From the NCBI RefSeq assembly GCF_026163695.1, contig NZ_JAOTID010000010.1, forward strand, positions 1-64,000: a stretch of DNA of 64,000 nucleotides, given 5' to 3'. The stretch is from Shumkonia mesophila (GTDB lineage: Bacteria > Pseudomonadota > Alphaproteobacteria > Rhodospirillales > Shumkoniaceae). This document shows, in pieces, positions 33,661 through 43,738 of this stretch. Each line of letters begins with the position of its first letter. Position 1 is the stretch's first letter. The translations under genes and the position numbers were made by a program. The notes under the pieces were generated by a model, which was not told the DNA's origin, made no database searches, and saw only the letters and a list, made by a program, of their open reading frames with translations.

Positions 33661-35595
33661 ATGACGTCTACCGGTAATGGGGCATCCTTCGACGCGCGAG
33701 TCGATGCCCTTGTCGAGGAAATGTCCGGAGCCCTGACGGGTTTTCAGGCCAACGACGGCCATTGGGCCTTCGAACTCGAGGCCGACGCGACCATTCCGGC
33801 GGAATACATCCTTCTCAACCATTTTCTCGACGAGATCGACGACGATACCGAATCGAAACTCGCCAACTATTTGCGGGCGATCCAGGGCAAGCATGGCGGC
33901 TGGCCCCTTTATCATGACGGCGATTTCAACATCAGCGCTTCGGTGAAGGCCTATTTCGCCCTCAAGATGTGTGGCGATTCGTCCGACGCGCCGCACATGA
34001 AGCGGGCCCGCGAAGCCATCCTGGCCGAAGGCGGCGCGGCACGCGCCAACGTGCTGACCCGCTTCACGCTGGCACTCTTCGGGCAGGTGCCGTGGCGGGC
34101 GACCCCGGTGATGTGGCTGGAAGTCCTGCTGCTGCCCCGCTGGTTTATTTTCCACATGGACAAGGTGTCCTACTGGTCGCGCACCGTCATGGTGCCGCTG
34201 ATGGTCCTTGAGGCGCTCAAACCGCAGGCGAAAAACCCGCGCGGGGTTTCCATCGCCGAACTGTTCGTAACGCCGCCCGACCAGGAAAAGCGCTACCTGT
34301 CCAACCCCACCGGACATTGGCTCGGGGAGATCATGCTGGCTTTCGACGGCGTGGGGCGGTTCCTCCAGCCGTTATCTCCGAAAGCCCTCCAGCGCAAGGC
34401 CATCCGGAAGGCGATGGCATTCGTCCAGGAGCGCCTGAACGGCGAAGACGGGTTGGGCGGCATCTTTCCCGCCATCGCCAACACATTGATGGCGTTCGAT
34501 GTGCTGGGGTACCCGAAGGATCATCCGGATTATGTCGCGGCGCGCAGGGCCGTCAACGGTCTGCTGGTCTTTAAGAATGGCATGGGCTATTGCCAACCCT
34601 GCCTGTCGCCCGTATGGGATACCGGGCTCGCGGCGCACGCGCTTCTGGAGACCGGACTGCAAAGCGATCATCCGGTGATCGAGAAGGCCAACCAATGGCT
34701 GGTGGACCGTCAGATTCTCGACGTCGAGGGCGACTGGATCACCGACAGGCCGCATCTGCGCCCAGGCGGCTGGGCCTTCCAGTATCGCAACGACTACTAT
34801 CCCGACGTCGACGACACCGCGGTGGTCGCCATGGCGCTCCACCGGGCGGACCCGGACCGCTACCACATGGCGATCGAGCGCGCCGCCGAATGGGTGATCG
34901 GCATGCAAAGCCGCAACGGCGGCTGGGGCGCCTTCAATGCCGACAACACCTATTACTTCCTCCAGCACATCCCATTCGCCGACCATGGCGCTCTGCTGGA
35001 TCCGCCGTCGGCCGACGTCAGCGCGCGCTGCATCTGCCTGCTGGCCCAGATGGGGTATGATCGCACCCATCCCGCCATGGAGCGGGGCCTCCGCTACCTC
35101 AAGAACGAGCAGGAGGAGGATGGGTCGTGGTTCGGCCGCTGGGGCAACAACTATGTCTACGGCACGTGGTCGGCGCTGTGCGCCTTCAACGCCGCCGGCG
35201 AGGACCCGGATATGCCCCACATCCGCCGCGCGGTCGACTGGCTGAAGGCCCGGCAGCGGGCCGACGGCGGATGGGGCGAGGATTGCGCCAGCTACTGGCA
35301 GCACCGCCGGGACGAGGTCAAGGTCAGTACGCCGTCCCAGACCGCGTGGGCGCTTCTCGGCCTCATGGCGGCCGGCGAGGTGGATAGCGAGGCGGTCCGC
35401 CGGGGGCTCGAGTATCTTCTGGAGGCGCCCCGCGTCAATGGGAAGTGGCAGGAAGAATACTTCAACGCGGTCGGCTTCCCGCGGGTGTTCTATCTGCGCT
35501 ACCATGGCTACAGCGCGTATTTCCCACTGTGGACCCTGGCTAGGTATCGCCATCTGCGCCGGGCCAATGTGCGATCGACCCCGTATGGTTTGTAG
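33661..35595 (+). CDS. shc: Squalene-hopene cyclase
   Basis: A 644-residue triterpene cyclase, a normal family length. The protonating motif DVDD is at residues 382-385 (PDVDDTAVVA). Repeated QW-type motifs are visible, for example GHWAFELE, GGWAFQYRNDYYPD, NGGWGAFN, DGSWFGRWGNNYVYGTW, DGGWGEDCASYW and NGKWQEEYFNAVGFPRVFYLRYHGY. The enzyme is a monotopic membrane protein that turns squalene into hopene and hopanol. ATG 33661 is preferred over an in-frame TTG at 33607 because the family begins near VDALVEEM. Also called hpnF. The next gene starts immediately after its stop. Confidence 0.96.
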   Translation: MTSTGNGASFDARVDALVEEMSGALTGFQANDGHWAFELEADATIPAEYILLNHFLDEIDDDTESKLANYLRAIQGKHGGWPLYHDGDFNISASVKAYFALKMCGDSSDAPHMKRAREAILAEGGAARANVLTRFTLALFGQVPWRATPVMWLEVLLLPRWFIFHMDKVSYWSRTVMVPLMVLEALKPQAKNPRGVSIAELFVTPPDQEKRYLSNPTGHWLGEIMLAFDGVGRFLQPLSPKALQRKAIRKAMAFVQERLNGEDGLGGIFPAIANTLMAFDVLGYPKDHPDYVAARRAVNGLLVFKNGMGYCQPCLSPVWDTGLAAHALLETGLQSDHPVIEKANQWLVDRQILDVEGDWITDRPHLRPGGWAFQYRNDYYPDVDDTAVVAMALHRADPDRYHMAIERAAEWVIGMQSRNGGWGAFNADNTYYFLQHIPFADHGALLDPPSADVSARCICLLAQMGYDRTHPAMERGLRYLKNEQEEDGSWFGRWGNNYVYGTWSALCAFNAAGEDPDMPHIRRAVDWLKARQRADGGWGEDCASYWQHRRDEVKVSTPSQTAWALLGLMAAGEVDSEAVRRGLEYLLEAPRVNGKWQEEYFNAVGFPRVFYLRYHGYSAYFPLWTLARYRHLRRANVRSTPYGL

Positions 35596-36279
35596 GTGAG
35601 CCAACTCGGTATCGTCACCGGTCTTGTCAGCGAAACCGATTGCCTGAGAGACATTGGGCGGGCGGGGCTTGTGGCCATCCGTTGCGCCGGTGCCGACGCC
35701 CGGCGGGCCCATGCCTTGGCCCGCGAACTGGCGGAGGGGGGCTGCGTGGCGCTGGCCAGTTTCGGCTTGGCCGGCGGGCTGCACCCGGCATTGCGTTCGG
35801 GGGACGTGATCCTCGCCGACCGCGTCGCCGGCGGGGATGCCGCATTTCCGGCGGATGCCGCGTGGCACGCCCGCGCATCCGCCATCCTGCACGGGGAAAC
35901 GCGTCTGACGGTCGGCCTGTTGGCCGGGGCGGAGGTGGCGGTCGAAACGCCCGAGGAAAAGCGCCGCCTGCATGAGAAGACGGGAGCCATCGCCGTCGAC
36001 ATGGAAAGCGCGGCGGTCGCCATCGCGGCGCGCCGGTTCGATCTGCCGTTTTTGGCCATCCGCGTCATCGCCGATACGGCAAACCACCGCGTTCCCGCCT
36101 GGCTGGCGGGGGTGATCGACGGGGAGGGGGGCGTCAAGGTAGGGACGTTCTGCGCCGGCCTGTTGAAACGGCCAAGCGATTTGCCCGCCATCGTCCGACT
36201 GGCGAGTGTCAATCGCCGGGCGCTGGCTTCCTTACGCCGCGTCGCTGCGCTTTTGGGGCCCGGCCTCGGCTTCCTTTAG
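35596..36279 (+). CDS. hpnG: Adenosylhopane nucleosidase HpnG
   Basis: A 227-residue phosphorylase/nucleosidase-fold protein. GIVTGLVSETDCL, LASFGLAGGLHPALRSGDVILADRV and VDMESAAVAIAARRFDLPFLAIRVIAD resemble MTA/SAH nucleosidases. In hopanoid synthesis HpnG removes adenine from adenosylhopane to give ribosylhopane. GTG at 35596 directly follows the shc stop. Its last 48 bases overlap the end of the convergent hpnH gene. Confidence 0.9.
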   Translation: MSQLGIVTGLVSETDCLRDIGRAGLVAIRCAGADARRAHALARELAEGGCVALASFGLAGGLHPALRSGDVILADRVAGGDAAFPADAAWHARASAILHGETRLTVGLLAGAEVAVETPEEKRRLHEKTGAIAVDMESAAVAIAARRFDLPFLAIRVIADTANHRVPAWLAGVIDGEGGVKVGTFCAGLLKRPSDLPAIVRLASVNRRALASLRRVAALLGPGLGFL

Positions 36280-37368
36280 CTGCGCCGTCAGGGCTTCGAA
36301 AACAAATTCGGCCGGCCGTTGGTTTTCGAGCGGGATGTCGGCAACCATCGGTTTCTCGGTGTCGACCCCGCGAAGGGCTATCTTCAATGCCTTTAACGGA
36401 TGGGCGACGGTGTCGATGACCGCCGTCGGCTCGTAGCCGCAATGCACCATGCAGTTGGCACATTTCTCGTAGTTGCCGGTGCCGTAGCTGTCCCAGTCGG
36501 TTTCCTCCATCAGCGCCTTGAAGGTGGGGGCATACCCCTCGCTGAGCAGGTAGCACGGGCGTTGCCAGCCGAAGATGTTGCGGGTCGGGTTCCCCCACGG
36601 CGTGCACCGGTACTGCTGATTTCCGGCCAGGAAATCCAGATAGAGGGAGGACTGGTTGAACCGCCATTTGCGTCCGGAACCGAGACGGAACAGCGCGCGG
36701 AAGAAGTCCTTGGTGCGCGTCCGCGTCATGAAATGCTCCTGAACCGGCGCCCGCTCGTAGGCATAGCCGGGTGCCACCGTGACGCCCTCGACGTCCAGTT
36801 CGTCACAGGCGAACGACAGGAATTCGGCGACGTTCTTGGGATCGGCATAGTCGAAAAGCGTGCAGTTGATGGTGACGCGGAAGCCGCGCTGGCGCGCCGC
36901 CCGAATGGCCGAAACCGCCCTGTCGAACACCCCTTCCTGCGAGACGGCGCGGTCGTGGTGCTCACGGTCGCCGTCGAGATGCACCGAAAACGTCAGGTAC
37001 GGACTGGGCGTGAAACGGTCCAGGCGCTTTTCCATGAGAAGCGCGTTGGTGCAGAGGTAGACGAACTTCTTGCGGGCGACGAGGCCGTTGACGATCTCGA
37101 CGATTTCCTTGTGCAAAAGGGGCTCGCCGCCGGGGATCGAAACGATGGGCGCGCCGCATTCCTCGGCCGCATCGAGACAGTCCTGAACGCTCATGCGCCG
37201 GTTCAGGATGGGATCGGGATAATCGATCTTGCCGCACCCGGCGCACGCCAGGTTGCAGCGGAACAGCGGTTCCAGCATGAGAACCAGCGGATAGCGCGCG
37301 TTGCCGCGCAGCTTCTGGCGCAGAACGTAGGCACCGACGCGAACTTGCTGAATCAGTGGAACCGGCAC
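36232..37368 (-). CDS. hpnH: Adenosylhopane synthase HpnH (radical SAM)
   Basis: A 378-residue radical SAM enzyme. The cluster motif is RCNLACAGCGKIDYP (C-x3-C-x2-C), with SIPGGEPLLH as the GGE motif. It attaches a 5'-deoxyadenosyl group to hopene to start the C35 side chain; HpnG then acts on the product. A DUF3463-like C-terminal cysteine region is present (RCTPWGNPTRNIFGWQRPCYLL, KCANCMVHCGYEPTAV). It lies four bases downstream of ispH on the minus strand. Confidence 0.94.
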   Translation of the reverse strand: MPVPLIQQVRVGAYVLRQKLRGNARYPLVLMLEPLFRCNLACAGCGKIDYPDPILNRRMSVQDCLDAAEECGAPIVSIPGGEPLLHKEIVEIVNGLVARKKFVYLCTNALLMEKRLDRFTPSPYLTFSVHLDGDREHHDRAVSQEGVFDRAVSAIRAARQRGFRVTINCTLFDYADPKNVAEFLSFACDELDVEGVTVAPGYAYERAPVQEHFMTRTRTKDFFRALFRLGSGRKWRFNQSSLYLDFLAGNQQYRCTPWGNPTRNIFGWQRPCYLLSEGYAPTFKALMEETDWDSYGTGNYEKCANCMVHCGYEPTAVIDTVAHPLKALKIALRGVDTEKPMVADIPLENQRPAEFVFEALTAQLKEAEAGPQKRSDAA

Positions 37369-37372
37369 GGGA

Positions 37373-38359
37373 TCAGGCCTCCGAGCGTTCTTGCGCCTTC
37401 AGGTGGGCAGCCATCTCGTTGAGATTGCTGGGTAGCTTGAAGTGCATGTTTTCTTCGATGCCGCCAATCTCCGACACCTCGACCTTCCCGAAATCCCCCA
37501 GCCGGTGGATGAGTTCGAGAACCAGTTCCTCGGGGGCCGACGCCCCCGCCGTGATCCCCACCGTGGAGACGCCGTCGAGCCAGCGCGGATCGAGCGCATT
37601 GGCGTCGTCGATCAGATAACTGGGGATGTTCATTTCGGTCCCGATTTCCCGCAGCCGGTTCGAGTTGGAACTGTTGCGGGAACCGACGACCAGAAGAATA
37701 TCGGCCACCCCCACCAGCTTGCGGACCGCCGACTGGCGGTTCTGGGTGGCGTAACAGATGTCCTTGACGTCGGGTCCGACGATTTTTGGGAAACGACGCT
37801 TCAGCGCCGCGATGATGTCGCGGGTTTCGTCGACCGAAAGCGTGGTCTGCGTGACGTAGGCGACCTGCTCGGGATTCCTGACCTGGATGGTGGCGACGTC
37901 GTCTGGGGAACTGACCAGATGGACGCCGCCGGGGATGCGTCCGCGCGTTCCCTCGACCTCCGGATGGCCGTCGTGGCCGATGAGGATCACCTCGCGGCCC
38001 CGTTGGGCTTGATTCTGCCCTTCCTTATGGACCTTCGAGACGAGAGGGCAGGTGGCGTCGATGGTCGGCAGGTTGCGCCGCTCGGCCTCCACCTGCACGG
38101 CTTCCGGTACGCCGTGCGCGCTGAAGATCGTTACCGCGCCCTCCGGAATGTCACTCAGGTTCTCGACGAACACCGCGCCCTTGGCGCGCAGCGACTCCAC
38201 GACGTGCTTGTTGTGGACGATTTCATGGCGCACGTAGACGGGCGGGCCGAACAGGTCGAGCGCGCGCTGAACGATCTCGATGGCGCGTTCGACACCGGCG
38301 CAGAATCCGCGCGGCTGGGCCAACAGTACCCGCAGAACTCTCTCGTTCCCGTTTGTCAC
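37373..38359 (-). CDS. ispH: 4-hydroxy-3-methylbut-2-enyl diphosphate reductase IspH
   Basis: A 328-residue [4Fe-4S] enzyme of the MEP isoprenoid pathway making IPP and DMAPP. Cluster cysteines lie in [22 protein letters not shown] and [10 protein letters not shown]; other signatures are [20 protein letters not shown] and [16 protein letters not shown] at 38359 is chosen because GAGG precedes it at normal spacing and the product then begins [18 protein letters not shown], close to the usual IspH N-terminus. It heads a two-gene unit with hpnH, tying C5 precursor supply to hopanoid synthesis. Confidence 0.94.
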   Translation of the reverse strand: MTNGNERVLRVLLAQPRGFCAGVERAIEIVQRALDLFGPPVYVRHEIVHNKHVVESLRAKGAVFVENLSDIPEGAVTIFSAHGVPEAVQVEAERRNLPTIDATCPLVSKVHKEGQNQAQRGREVILIGHDGHPEVEGTRGRIPGGVHLVSSPDDVATIQVRNPEQVAYVTQTTLSVDETRDIIAALKRRFPKIVGPDVKDICYATQNRQSAVRKLVGVADILLVVGSRNSSNSNRLREIGTEMNIPSYLIDDANALDPRWLDGVSTVGITAGASAPEELVLELIHRLGDFGKVEVSEIGGIEENMHFKLPSNLNEMAAHLKAQERSEA

Positions 38360-38562
38360 GATGCCTCGACAGGTTGAAAAGCGTGCGGCTCCGCCGTTCC
38401 ATCGACGGCCGTCGCCCAGGAACATAGGGATGATTCGCCGGAAGTTGAAGGGAAATTGCCGCCGGTCGCGGCCAAATCGGGCGGCCCGACGAAAATGGCG
38501 ACAGCGCGCCTCCCGCTGGTATACTCCGCGGCGGTCGGAAACCCACACGGGAAATGATTTGC

Positions 38563-39555
38563 ATGAAAGCGCTCGTCACCGGGGCAACCGGGTTCGTCGG
38601 CTCAGCCGTGGCCCGGGCCCTGCTCGGGGCCGGGCACGCGGCGCGCGTGCTGGTGAGGGCGTCCAGCGACCGGCGCAACCTCGAAGGCCTGGCCGCCGAC
38701 GTTGTGGTCGGCGATCTTACCGACACGGCCTCGCTGAAGGTCGCCTGCGCCGGCTGTGACGCGCTTTTCCACGTGGCGGCCGATTATCGCCTGTGGACCC
38801 GCGATCCGCAGGCGATGATGACGAGCAACGTCGGGGGCACCCGCAATATCCTGCGCGCGGCCATGGACGCCGGCGTTTCACGCATCGTCTATACCAGCAG
38901 CGTCGCCACCTTGGGCGTGCGGGCGGACGGCCAGCCCGCCGACGAGCGGACCCCCGCCACCCTTGACGACATGATCGGGCCCTACAAGCGGTCGAAATTC
39001 CTGGCCGAAGAGGCCGTTCGCGAGATGGTTGCCGGGGAGGGGGCGCCGGTGGTGATCGTCAATCCATCGGCGCCGATCGGGCCCCGCGACATCAAGCCGA
39101 CGCCGACCGGGCGGATGATCGTCGAGGCGGCGGCGGGGCGCATGCCGGCCTATGTCGATACCGGTCTCAACGTCGTGCACGTCGACGATGTGGCCGCCGG
39201 ACACTTGGCCGCCTTCGAGCGGGGCGGGATCGGGGAACGCTATATTCTCGGCGGCGAGAACCTGACCCTGCGCCAGATCCTGGTGGCGGTCGCGGCGGCG
39301 ACGGGGGGAAGGGGACCGCTTTTCCGGGTGCCTCACGGCGTAATCCTTCCCATCGCCTTCCTGGCCGAGGCCTGGACCCGGTGGACCGGCGGCGACGAGC
39401 CGTTTGCCACCGTGGACGGCGTCCGCATGGCCCGCAAGAAGATGTTCTTCACCTGCGACAAGGCCATCCGGCAGTTGGGATACGCGCCGCGTCCGGCTGT
39501 CCAGGCGCTCTCCGACGCCATCCGGTGGTTTCGCGAAAACGGCTATCTCGGCTGA
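38563..39555 (+). CDS. hpnA: Hopanoid-associated sugar epimerase/dehydratase HpnA
   Basis: A 330-residue extended short-chain dehydrogenase. [24 protein letters not shown] is the NAD-binding start; the catalytic YKRSK follows DDMIGP, with [10 protein letters not shown] as the serine region and [19 protein letters not shown] downstream. ATG 38563 is preferred over 38554 because GGGAAA lies at proper distance from it. HpnA accompanies hopanoid clusters and probably acts on the side-chain sugar or ribosyl group. It is divergent from ispH across a 203-base gap. Confidence 0.9.
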   Translation: MKALVTGATGFVGSAVARALLGAGHAARVLVRASSDRRNLEGLAADVVVGDLTDTASLKVACAGCDALFHVAADYRLWTRDPQAMMTSNVGGTRNILRAAMDAGVSRIVYTSSVATLGVRADGQPADERTPATLDDMIGPYKRSKFLAEEAVREMVAGEGAPVVIVNPSAPIGPRDIKPTPTGRMIVEAAAGRMPAYVDTGLNVVHVDDVAAGHLAAFERGGIGERYILGGENLTLRQILVAVAAATGGRGPLFRVPHGVILPIAFLAEAWTRWTGGDEPFATVDGVRMARKKMFFTCDKAIRQLGYAPRPAVQALSDAIRWFRENGYLG

Positions 39556-39631
39556 CGGCCAGCCGTTCATTGCGGTTCGGCCGCGAATGGTTTAGACGAA
39601 AGCCGTTCAACGGAATAAGGCGCCTTTATCG

Positions 39632-40417
39632 ATGAAAGCGGTGATGCTGGCGGCCGGGCTGGGCACCCGGTTGTACGGAAACGGGGAAGACCAGCCGCCC
39701 AAGGTCCTGCTCCGCTTTGAGGACAAGACGCTTCTGGAGCGCCATGTCGAAATCCTTCGCGCGTTGGGGATCGAGGAACTTGTCATGGTGCTCGGCTACC
39801 GCCACGACGAGATCGAGGCGGAACTCAAGGCCATCGGCGCCGGAGATTTCGTTCGCACCCGCTTCAACCCGGATTTCCACGACGGCCCGGTGGTGTCGCT
39901 GTGGACGGCCCGCGACGTGCTGAAAAGCGGCAGCGACGTATTGTTCATGGACGCCGACGTGCTTTATCCGCCGCTGCTTCTCGAACGCCTGATCGCGGCC
40001 GCGGATCCGACCTGCCTGCTGTTCGATCGCGGCATCGACGCGGGCGAGGACCCCGTGCGGATCTGCATCAAGGACGGCCGGATCGTCGATTTCGGCAAGA
40101 TGATCGAAGGCGACTTCGACGCCATCGGCGAATGGCCGGGCTTCATGAAGATGTCGCCGCCCATCGCCGGCCGGATCGCCGATGCGACGGCCCGGTACGT
40201 GCAAGCCGGCAAGGTCAAGCTTGCCTACGAGCCCGCCATGCGCGACGTCATGATGGACTCCCCCCCGGGGACCTTCGGGTTCGAGGACATTACCGGGGTG
40301 CCGTGGATCGAGATCGATTTTCCGGCCGATCTGATCCGGGCCCAGCGGATCATCTATCCGCAGGTGGCGGCCACCACGACCGACGGCGATGGCAACGCCG
40401 CGGCGCGTCGGCGCTAG
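39632..40417 (+). CDS. Sugar-nucleotidyltransferase/phosphocholine cytidylyltransferase-like protein
   Basis: A 261-residue NTP_transferase-family protein. It opens MKAVMLAAGLGTRLYG, followed by PPKVLLRFEDKTLLERHVE, LGYRHDEIE, and the metal-binding FMDADVLYP; a second acidic motif lies near ITGVPWIEIDFPADLIRAQ. Short relatives of this kind activate phosphocholine, phosphoethanolamine or inositol/sugar phosphates with CTP. It sits between hpnA and hpnN, 9 bases before the latter's frame opens, suggesting a part in hopanoid head-group or lipid modification; that role is not established. Confidence 0.75.
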   Translation: MKAVMLAAGLGTRLYGNGEDQPPKVLLRFEDKTLLERHVEILRALGIEELVMVLGYRHDEIEAELKAIGAGDFVRTRFNPDFHDGPVVSLWTARDVLKSGSDVLFMDADVLYPPLLLERLIAAADPTCLLFDRGIDAGEDPVRICIKDGRIVDFGKMIEGDFDAIGEWPGFMKMSPPIAGRIADATARYVQAGKVKLAYEPAMRDVMMDSPPGTFGFEDITGVPWIEIDFPADLIRAQRIIYPQVAATTTDGDGNAAARRR

Positions 40418-40438
40418 GCCGGGTGTTTGGGGTCCGTG

Positions 40439-43084
40439 ATGGCTTCAACGATCGCTGAATTCGGTCGCCGCTTTGCCGCCCTTTGGGTCGACGGAGCGCG
40501 GCGGTGGGCGTTGCTGGTGGTTCTCGTCTCCCTGGCGGCCACGGTCGGCGCCACGGTCTTCGTGGCCCGTAATGTCGCGATCAATACCGATACCGAGGAC
40601 ATGCTGTCCCCGGACCTGCCGTTTCAGAAGTACTCGCGGGAAGAGGACGAGGCCTTTCCCCAACTCTCGGACACGATCGTGGTGGTGATCGACGGCCAGA
40701 CTCCCGATGTGGCCGATGATGCCGCTGTCGCGCTCGCTGGCAGGATGCGGCAACGCCCGGAGGTCTTCCGCAGCGTCTACGACCCCGCGGCGGACCCCTT
40801 CTTTCGCCGGAACGGCCTGCTCTATCTCAGCACCGACGAACTTTACGCGCTGAGCGACCGCTTGGCCGAAGCACAGCCTTTTCTCGGCGCCTTGTGGCGC
40901 GATCCCAGCCTGCGCGGCCTGTTCGGCATGCTTGGGCTAGCCATTGACGCCCTGCTCCAAAGCGAGGACGAGGCGCCTCCCGTCGAGATCGGGCGGGTGC
41001 TGACCGCCATGGCCGAAACGCTGGAAGCCCAGAAGCAGGGGCGGTTCTCGCAGCTTTCCTGGCAACAGCTGATGATGGACGACGGTGACGACAAGGGGCC
41101 CTATCGGCGGTTCGTCCTCGTGCAGCCGGTCCTCGATTTCGGGTCGCTTCAACCGGCCACCGCCGCCATCGATACCGTGCGCCGACTGGCCGGCGAACTC
41201 GGCCTGACGCCGGATCGGGGCGTCCGGGTGCGCCTGACCGGCTCTGCGGCCATGTCCGAGGACGAACTGAAAAGCGTCGAGCAGGGCTTGGGACTTGCCG
41301 CCGTGGTGTCGCTGTTTCTGGTGGTTGGCCTGCTCCTATGGGGGTTCCGCTCGGCCCGGCTGGCCCTGGCGACGCTGCTCACTCTGATCATGGGGCTTGT
41401 GTGGACGGCGGCCTTCGCCACGCTGGCGATCGGCCGGCTGAACTTGATTTCGGTGGCGTTCGCCGTGTTGTTCATCGGCCTCAGCGTCGACTTCGGCATC
41501 CATTTCGGCCTTCGCTACAAGGAGGCCGTCCGCGCAGCGGCAGGATCGGGTCCGGCCTTGCGGGAGGCTGCGACGAGTGTCGGCGGCGCGCTTACATTGT
41601 GCGCTGCGGCCGCGGCGATCGGCTTCTTGTCCTTCCTTCCCACGGCCTATGTGGGCTTGGCCGAGCTTGGGGTCATCGCCGGTGCCGGCATGTTCATCGC
41701 ACTGTTTTCAAACCTGACGGTTCTACCGGCGCTGTTGGCCCTGATGCCCGTTCGCCCCGGGGGGGGCGACGCCAGCCGTCGCGGTCTTGCCGATCCCGTC
41801 ACCGGCTGGCTTGGCGCCCATCCCCGGGCGGTGCTGTCGGGGGCGTTGCTGCTGGCGATGCTGGCCGCCCTGGCGCTGCCCCGGGCCCGCTTCGATTTCG
41901 ATCCGCTCAACCTCCGGGACCCCGAGACGGAATCGGTGGCTACCTATCTCGACCTCATCAAGGACGATGCCGATGGCCCCTATTCGGTAACCGTGCTGGC
42001 CAAGGATGTGGCCGAGGCCCGGGCGCTCGGCGAGAAGCTGGGCCGGCTTGAGGAGGTCCGGGAGGCCCGGTCGATCGCCGACTACGTTCCGGCCGATCAG
42101 GACGCCAAGCTCGACATCATCCAGACGATGGCCTTGTTCCTGGCCCCCGCCCTCGGCCCCGGCAACCAGGAAGCGCCGCCATCGCCGACGGACAACCGGA
42201 AGGCCCTGACCGAGGTCTTGGGCGGCCTCCATCGCCTTGCGGCGGAAGCGGCGGAGGCGGACCTCAAGGGGGACGCCGGCCGGCTGATCCAGGCCATCGA
42301 GGCCCTGGGCGGCGCCGACGCCACGGACGCCGTGATTGCCGGCATGCAGGAGCGTCTGCTGTCGGGTCTGCCGGTCCGCCTGGAGTCCCTGCGCCAGGCG
42401 CTGATGGCCGGGCCCGTTGCCCTCGACTCGCTGCCGGCCGATCTGCGCGAGCGCGAGATCGCCGCTGACGGACGCACCCGGCTCGAGGTCTATCCGCGGG
42501 CGAACCTCACCAAGCGCGAGGCGCTGCGTCGCTTCGTCGAGGCGGTGCGCGCGGTGGCCCCCAACGCCACGGGCGGGCCAATCATCATTCTCGAGGCCGG
42601 CGACGCGGTGGTCGCAGCGTTCCGCGAGGCGGGACTCATCGCCGTTTGCTCCATCGCGATCCTGCTTTTCGTGCTGCTGAGGAACGTGCGGGATGTGCTG
42701 TTCGTTTTCACCCCCCTCGTTCTGGCGACCCTTCTGACGGTGGCCGCATCGGTTGTACTGAAGCTGCCCTTCAATTTCGCCAACGTCATCGTGCTGCCGC
42801 TGCTGTTCGGGCTGGGCGTGGCCAACGGAATCCACATGGTGCTGCGCGGTCGCCACGAGGCCGGCCGCCGCGAGGTCTTCGCCACCAGCACCCCGCGGGC
42901 GGTGGTATTCAGCGCGCTGACGACGGTGGGTTCGTTCGGCAGCATCGCGCTTTCCAGCCACCCGGGAACGGCCAGCATGGGTGTGCTGCTGACCGTTGCT
43001 ATTTCGTTGACCCTGATTTGCACGCTGGTCCTGTTGCCGGCCCTGATGGCGGTGTCGGGCGGGACGGCAGGGAAAGCTTCCTGA
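40439..43084 (+). CDS. hpnN: HpnN, RND-family hopanoid transporter
   Basis: An 881-residue MMPL/RND permease. After an N-terminal helix (WALLVVLVSLAATVGATVFVA) comes a large periplasmic loop, then a helix bundle (LAAVVSLFLVVGLLLWGF, LIMGLVWTAAFATLAI, LCAAAAAIGFLSFLPTAYVGLAELGVIAGAGMFIALF), a second loop from about residue 470, and a second bundle. ISVAFAVLFIGLSVDFGIHFGLRYKE is the typical RND helix-4 region. HpnN moves hopanoids from the inner to the outer membrane. GTG at 40436 is an alternative start. It ends at the stop of the convergent MlaC-like gene. Confidence 0.9.
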   Translation: MASTIAEFGRRFAALWVDGARRWALLVVLVSLAATVGATVFVARNVAINTDTEDMLSPDLPFQKYSREEDEAFPQLSDTIVVVIDGQTPDVADDAAVALAGRMRQRPEVFRSVYDPAADPFFRRNGLLYLSTDELYALSDRLAEAQPFLGALWRDPSLRGLFGMLGLAIDALLQSEDEAPPVEIGRVLTAMAETLEAQKQGRFSQLSWQQLMMDDGDDKGPYRRFVLVQPVLDFGSLQPATAAIDTVRRLAGELGLTPDRGVRVRLTGSAAMSEDELKSVEQGLGLAAVVSLFLVVGLLLWGFRSARLALATLLTLIMGLVWTAAFATLAIGRLNLISVAFAVLFIGLSVDFGIHFGLRYKEAVRAAAGSGPALREAATSVGGALTLCAAAAAIGFLSFLPTAYVGLAELGVIAGAGMFIALFSNLTVLPALLALMPVRPGGGDASRRGLADPVTGWLGAHPRAVLSGALLLAMLAALALPRARFDFDPLNLRDPETESVATYLDLIKDDADGPYSVTVLAKDVAEARALGEKLGRLEEVREARSIADYVPADQDAKLDIIQTMALFLAPALGPGNQEAPPSPTDNRKALTEVLGGLHRLAAEAAEADLKGDAGRLIQAIEALGGADATDAVIAGMQERLLSGLPVRLESLRQALMAGPVALDSLPADLREREIAADGRTRLEVYPRANLTKREALRRFVEAVRAVAPNATGGPIIILEAGDAVVAAFREAGLIAVCSIAILLFVLLRNVRDVLFVFTPLVLATLLTVAASVVLKLPFNFANVIVLPLLFGLGVANGIHMVLRGRHEAGRREVFATSTPRAVVFSALTTVGSFGSIALSSHPGTASMGVLLTVAISLTLICTLVLLPALMAVSGGTAGKAS

Positions 43085-43705
43085 CTACTTCGCCAGGAGT
43101 TCGTCCGTCTTCCTGTTCAGGGTCGCGACCAGGCCGTCGATTCCGGAATCCGCGAGAATTCGCCGGTATTCGGATCGGCGCACGGCCAACTGGCTGACGC
43201 TGTTGTCGAGCAGGATGTCGGCGATCAGCCAGCGCGACTTGGTTTCCTTCATCACGTAGGTCAACCCGGCGTCCGTGTCCCCGGCGCCGACGATGCGGGT
43301 TTGCACAAGGACGGTATCCTGCGGTCCGGGCCGATCATTCACCGTCTCGAATCGTTCGCCGGAATAGCCGTCGAATTGCGAGGCGTAGGTGGCGATGCTG
43401 AGGCGGCGAAAAGCCGCAAGCAACGTCGCCCGCTGCGCCGGCTCGGCCGACTCCCACTGCGAGCCGCCGGCCACGCGGATCATCCGCTCGAGGTCGAAGG
43501 CCTTGTCGACGGCCGGCGACAGGGTGTCGAAACGCTGCTTGGCATTCTCCGTCCCGGCCCGCTTCATGGCGGCCAAAAGCTGGTCGTGGAACTCGCCGAC
43601 GACAGTTGCCGGCGCCGGCCCCGGCGCAGCCTGGGACGACGCCAACGGCGCCCAGGACAGCATCACGGCCAGCACAAGGGGAACGATACGGCAAGGTCGC
43701 ATCAT
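43085..43705 (-). CDS. MlaC/Ttg2D-family periplasmic lipid-binding protein (copy 2)
   Basis: A 206-residue exported protein: signal peptide MMRPCRIVPLVLAVMLSWAPLASSQA, then the Tol_Tol_Ttg2 domain with FDTLSPAVDKAFDLERMIRVAGGSQW, FRRLSIATYASQFDGYSGERFE, WLIADILLDNSVSQLAVRRSEYRRIL and GLVATLNRKTDELL. MlaC proteins shuttle phospholipids between MlaA at the outer membrane and MlaFEDB. It abuts hpnN tail-to-tail and lies 33 bases downstream of a close paralogue on the same strand. Confidence 0.85.
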   Translation of the reverse strand: MMRPCRIVPLVLAVMLSWAPLASSQAAPGPAPATVVGEFHDQLLAAMKRAGTENAKQRFDTLSPAVDKAFDLERMIRVAGGSQWESAEPAQRATLLAAFRRLSIATYASQFDGYSGERFETVNDRPGPQDTVLVQTRIVGAGDTDAGLTYVMKETKSRWLIADILLDNSVSQLAVRRSEYRRILADSGIDGLVATLNRKTDELLAK

Positions 43706-43738
43706 GACGGCGACTCCGGGAATGGGTGACGGGACGAC

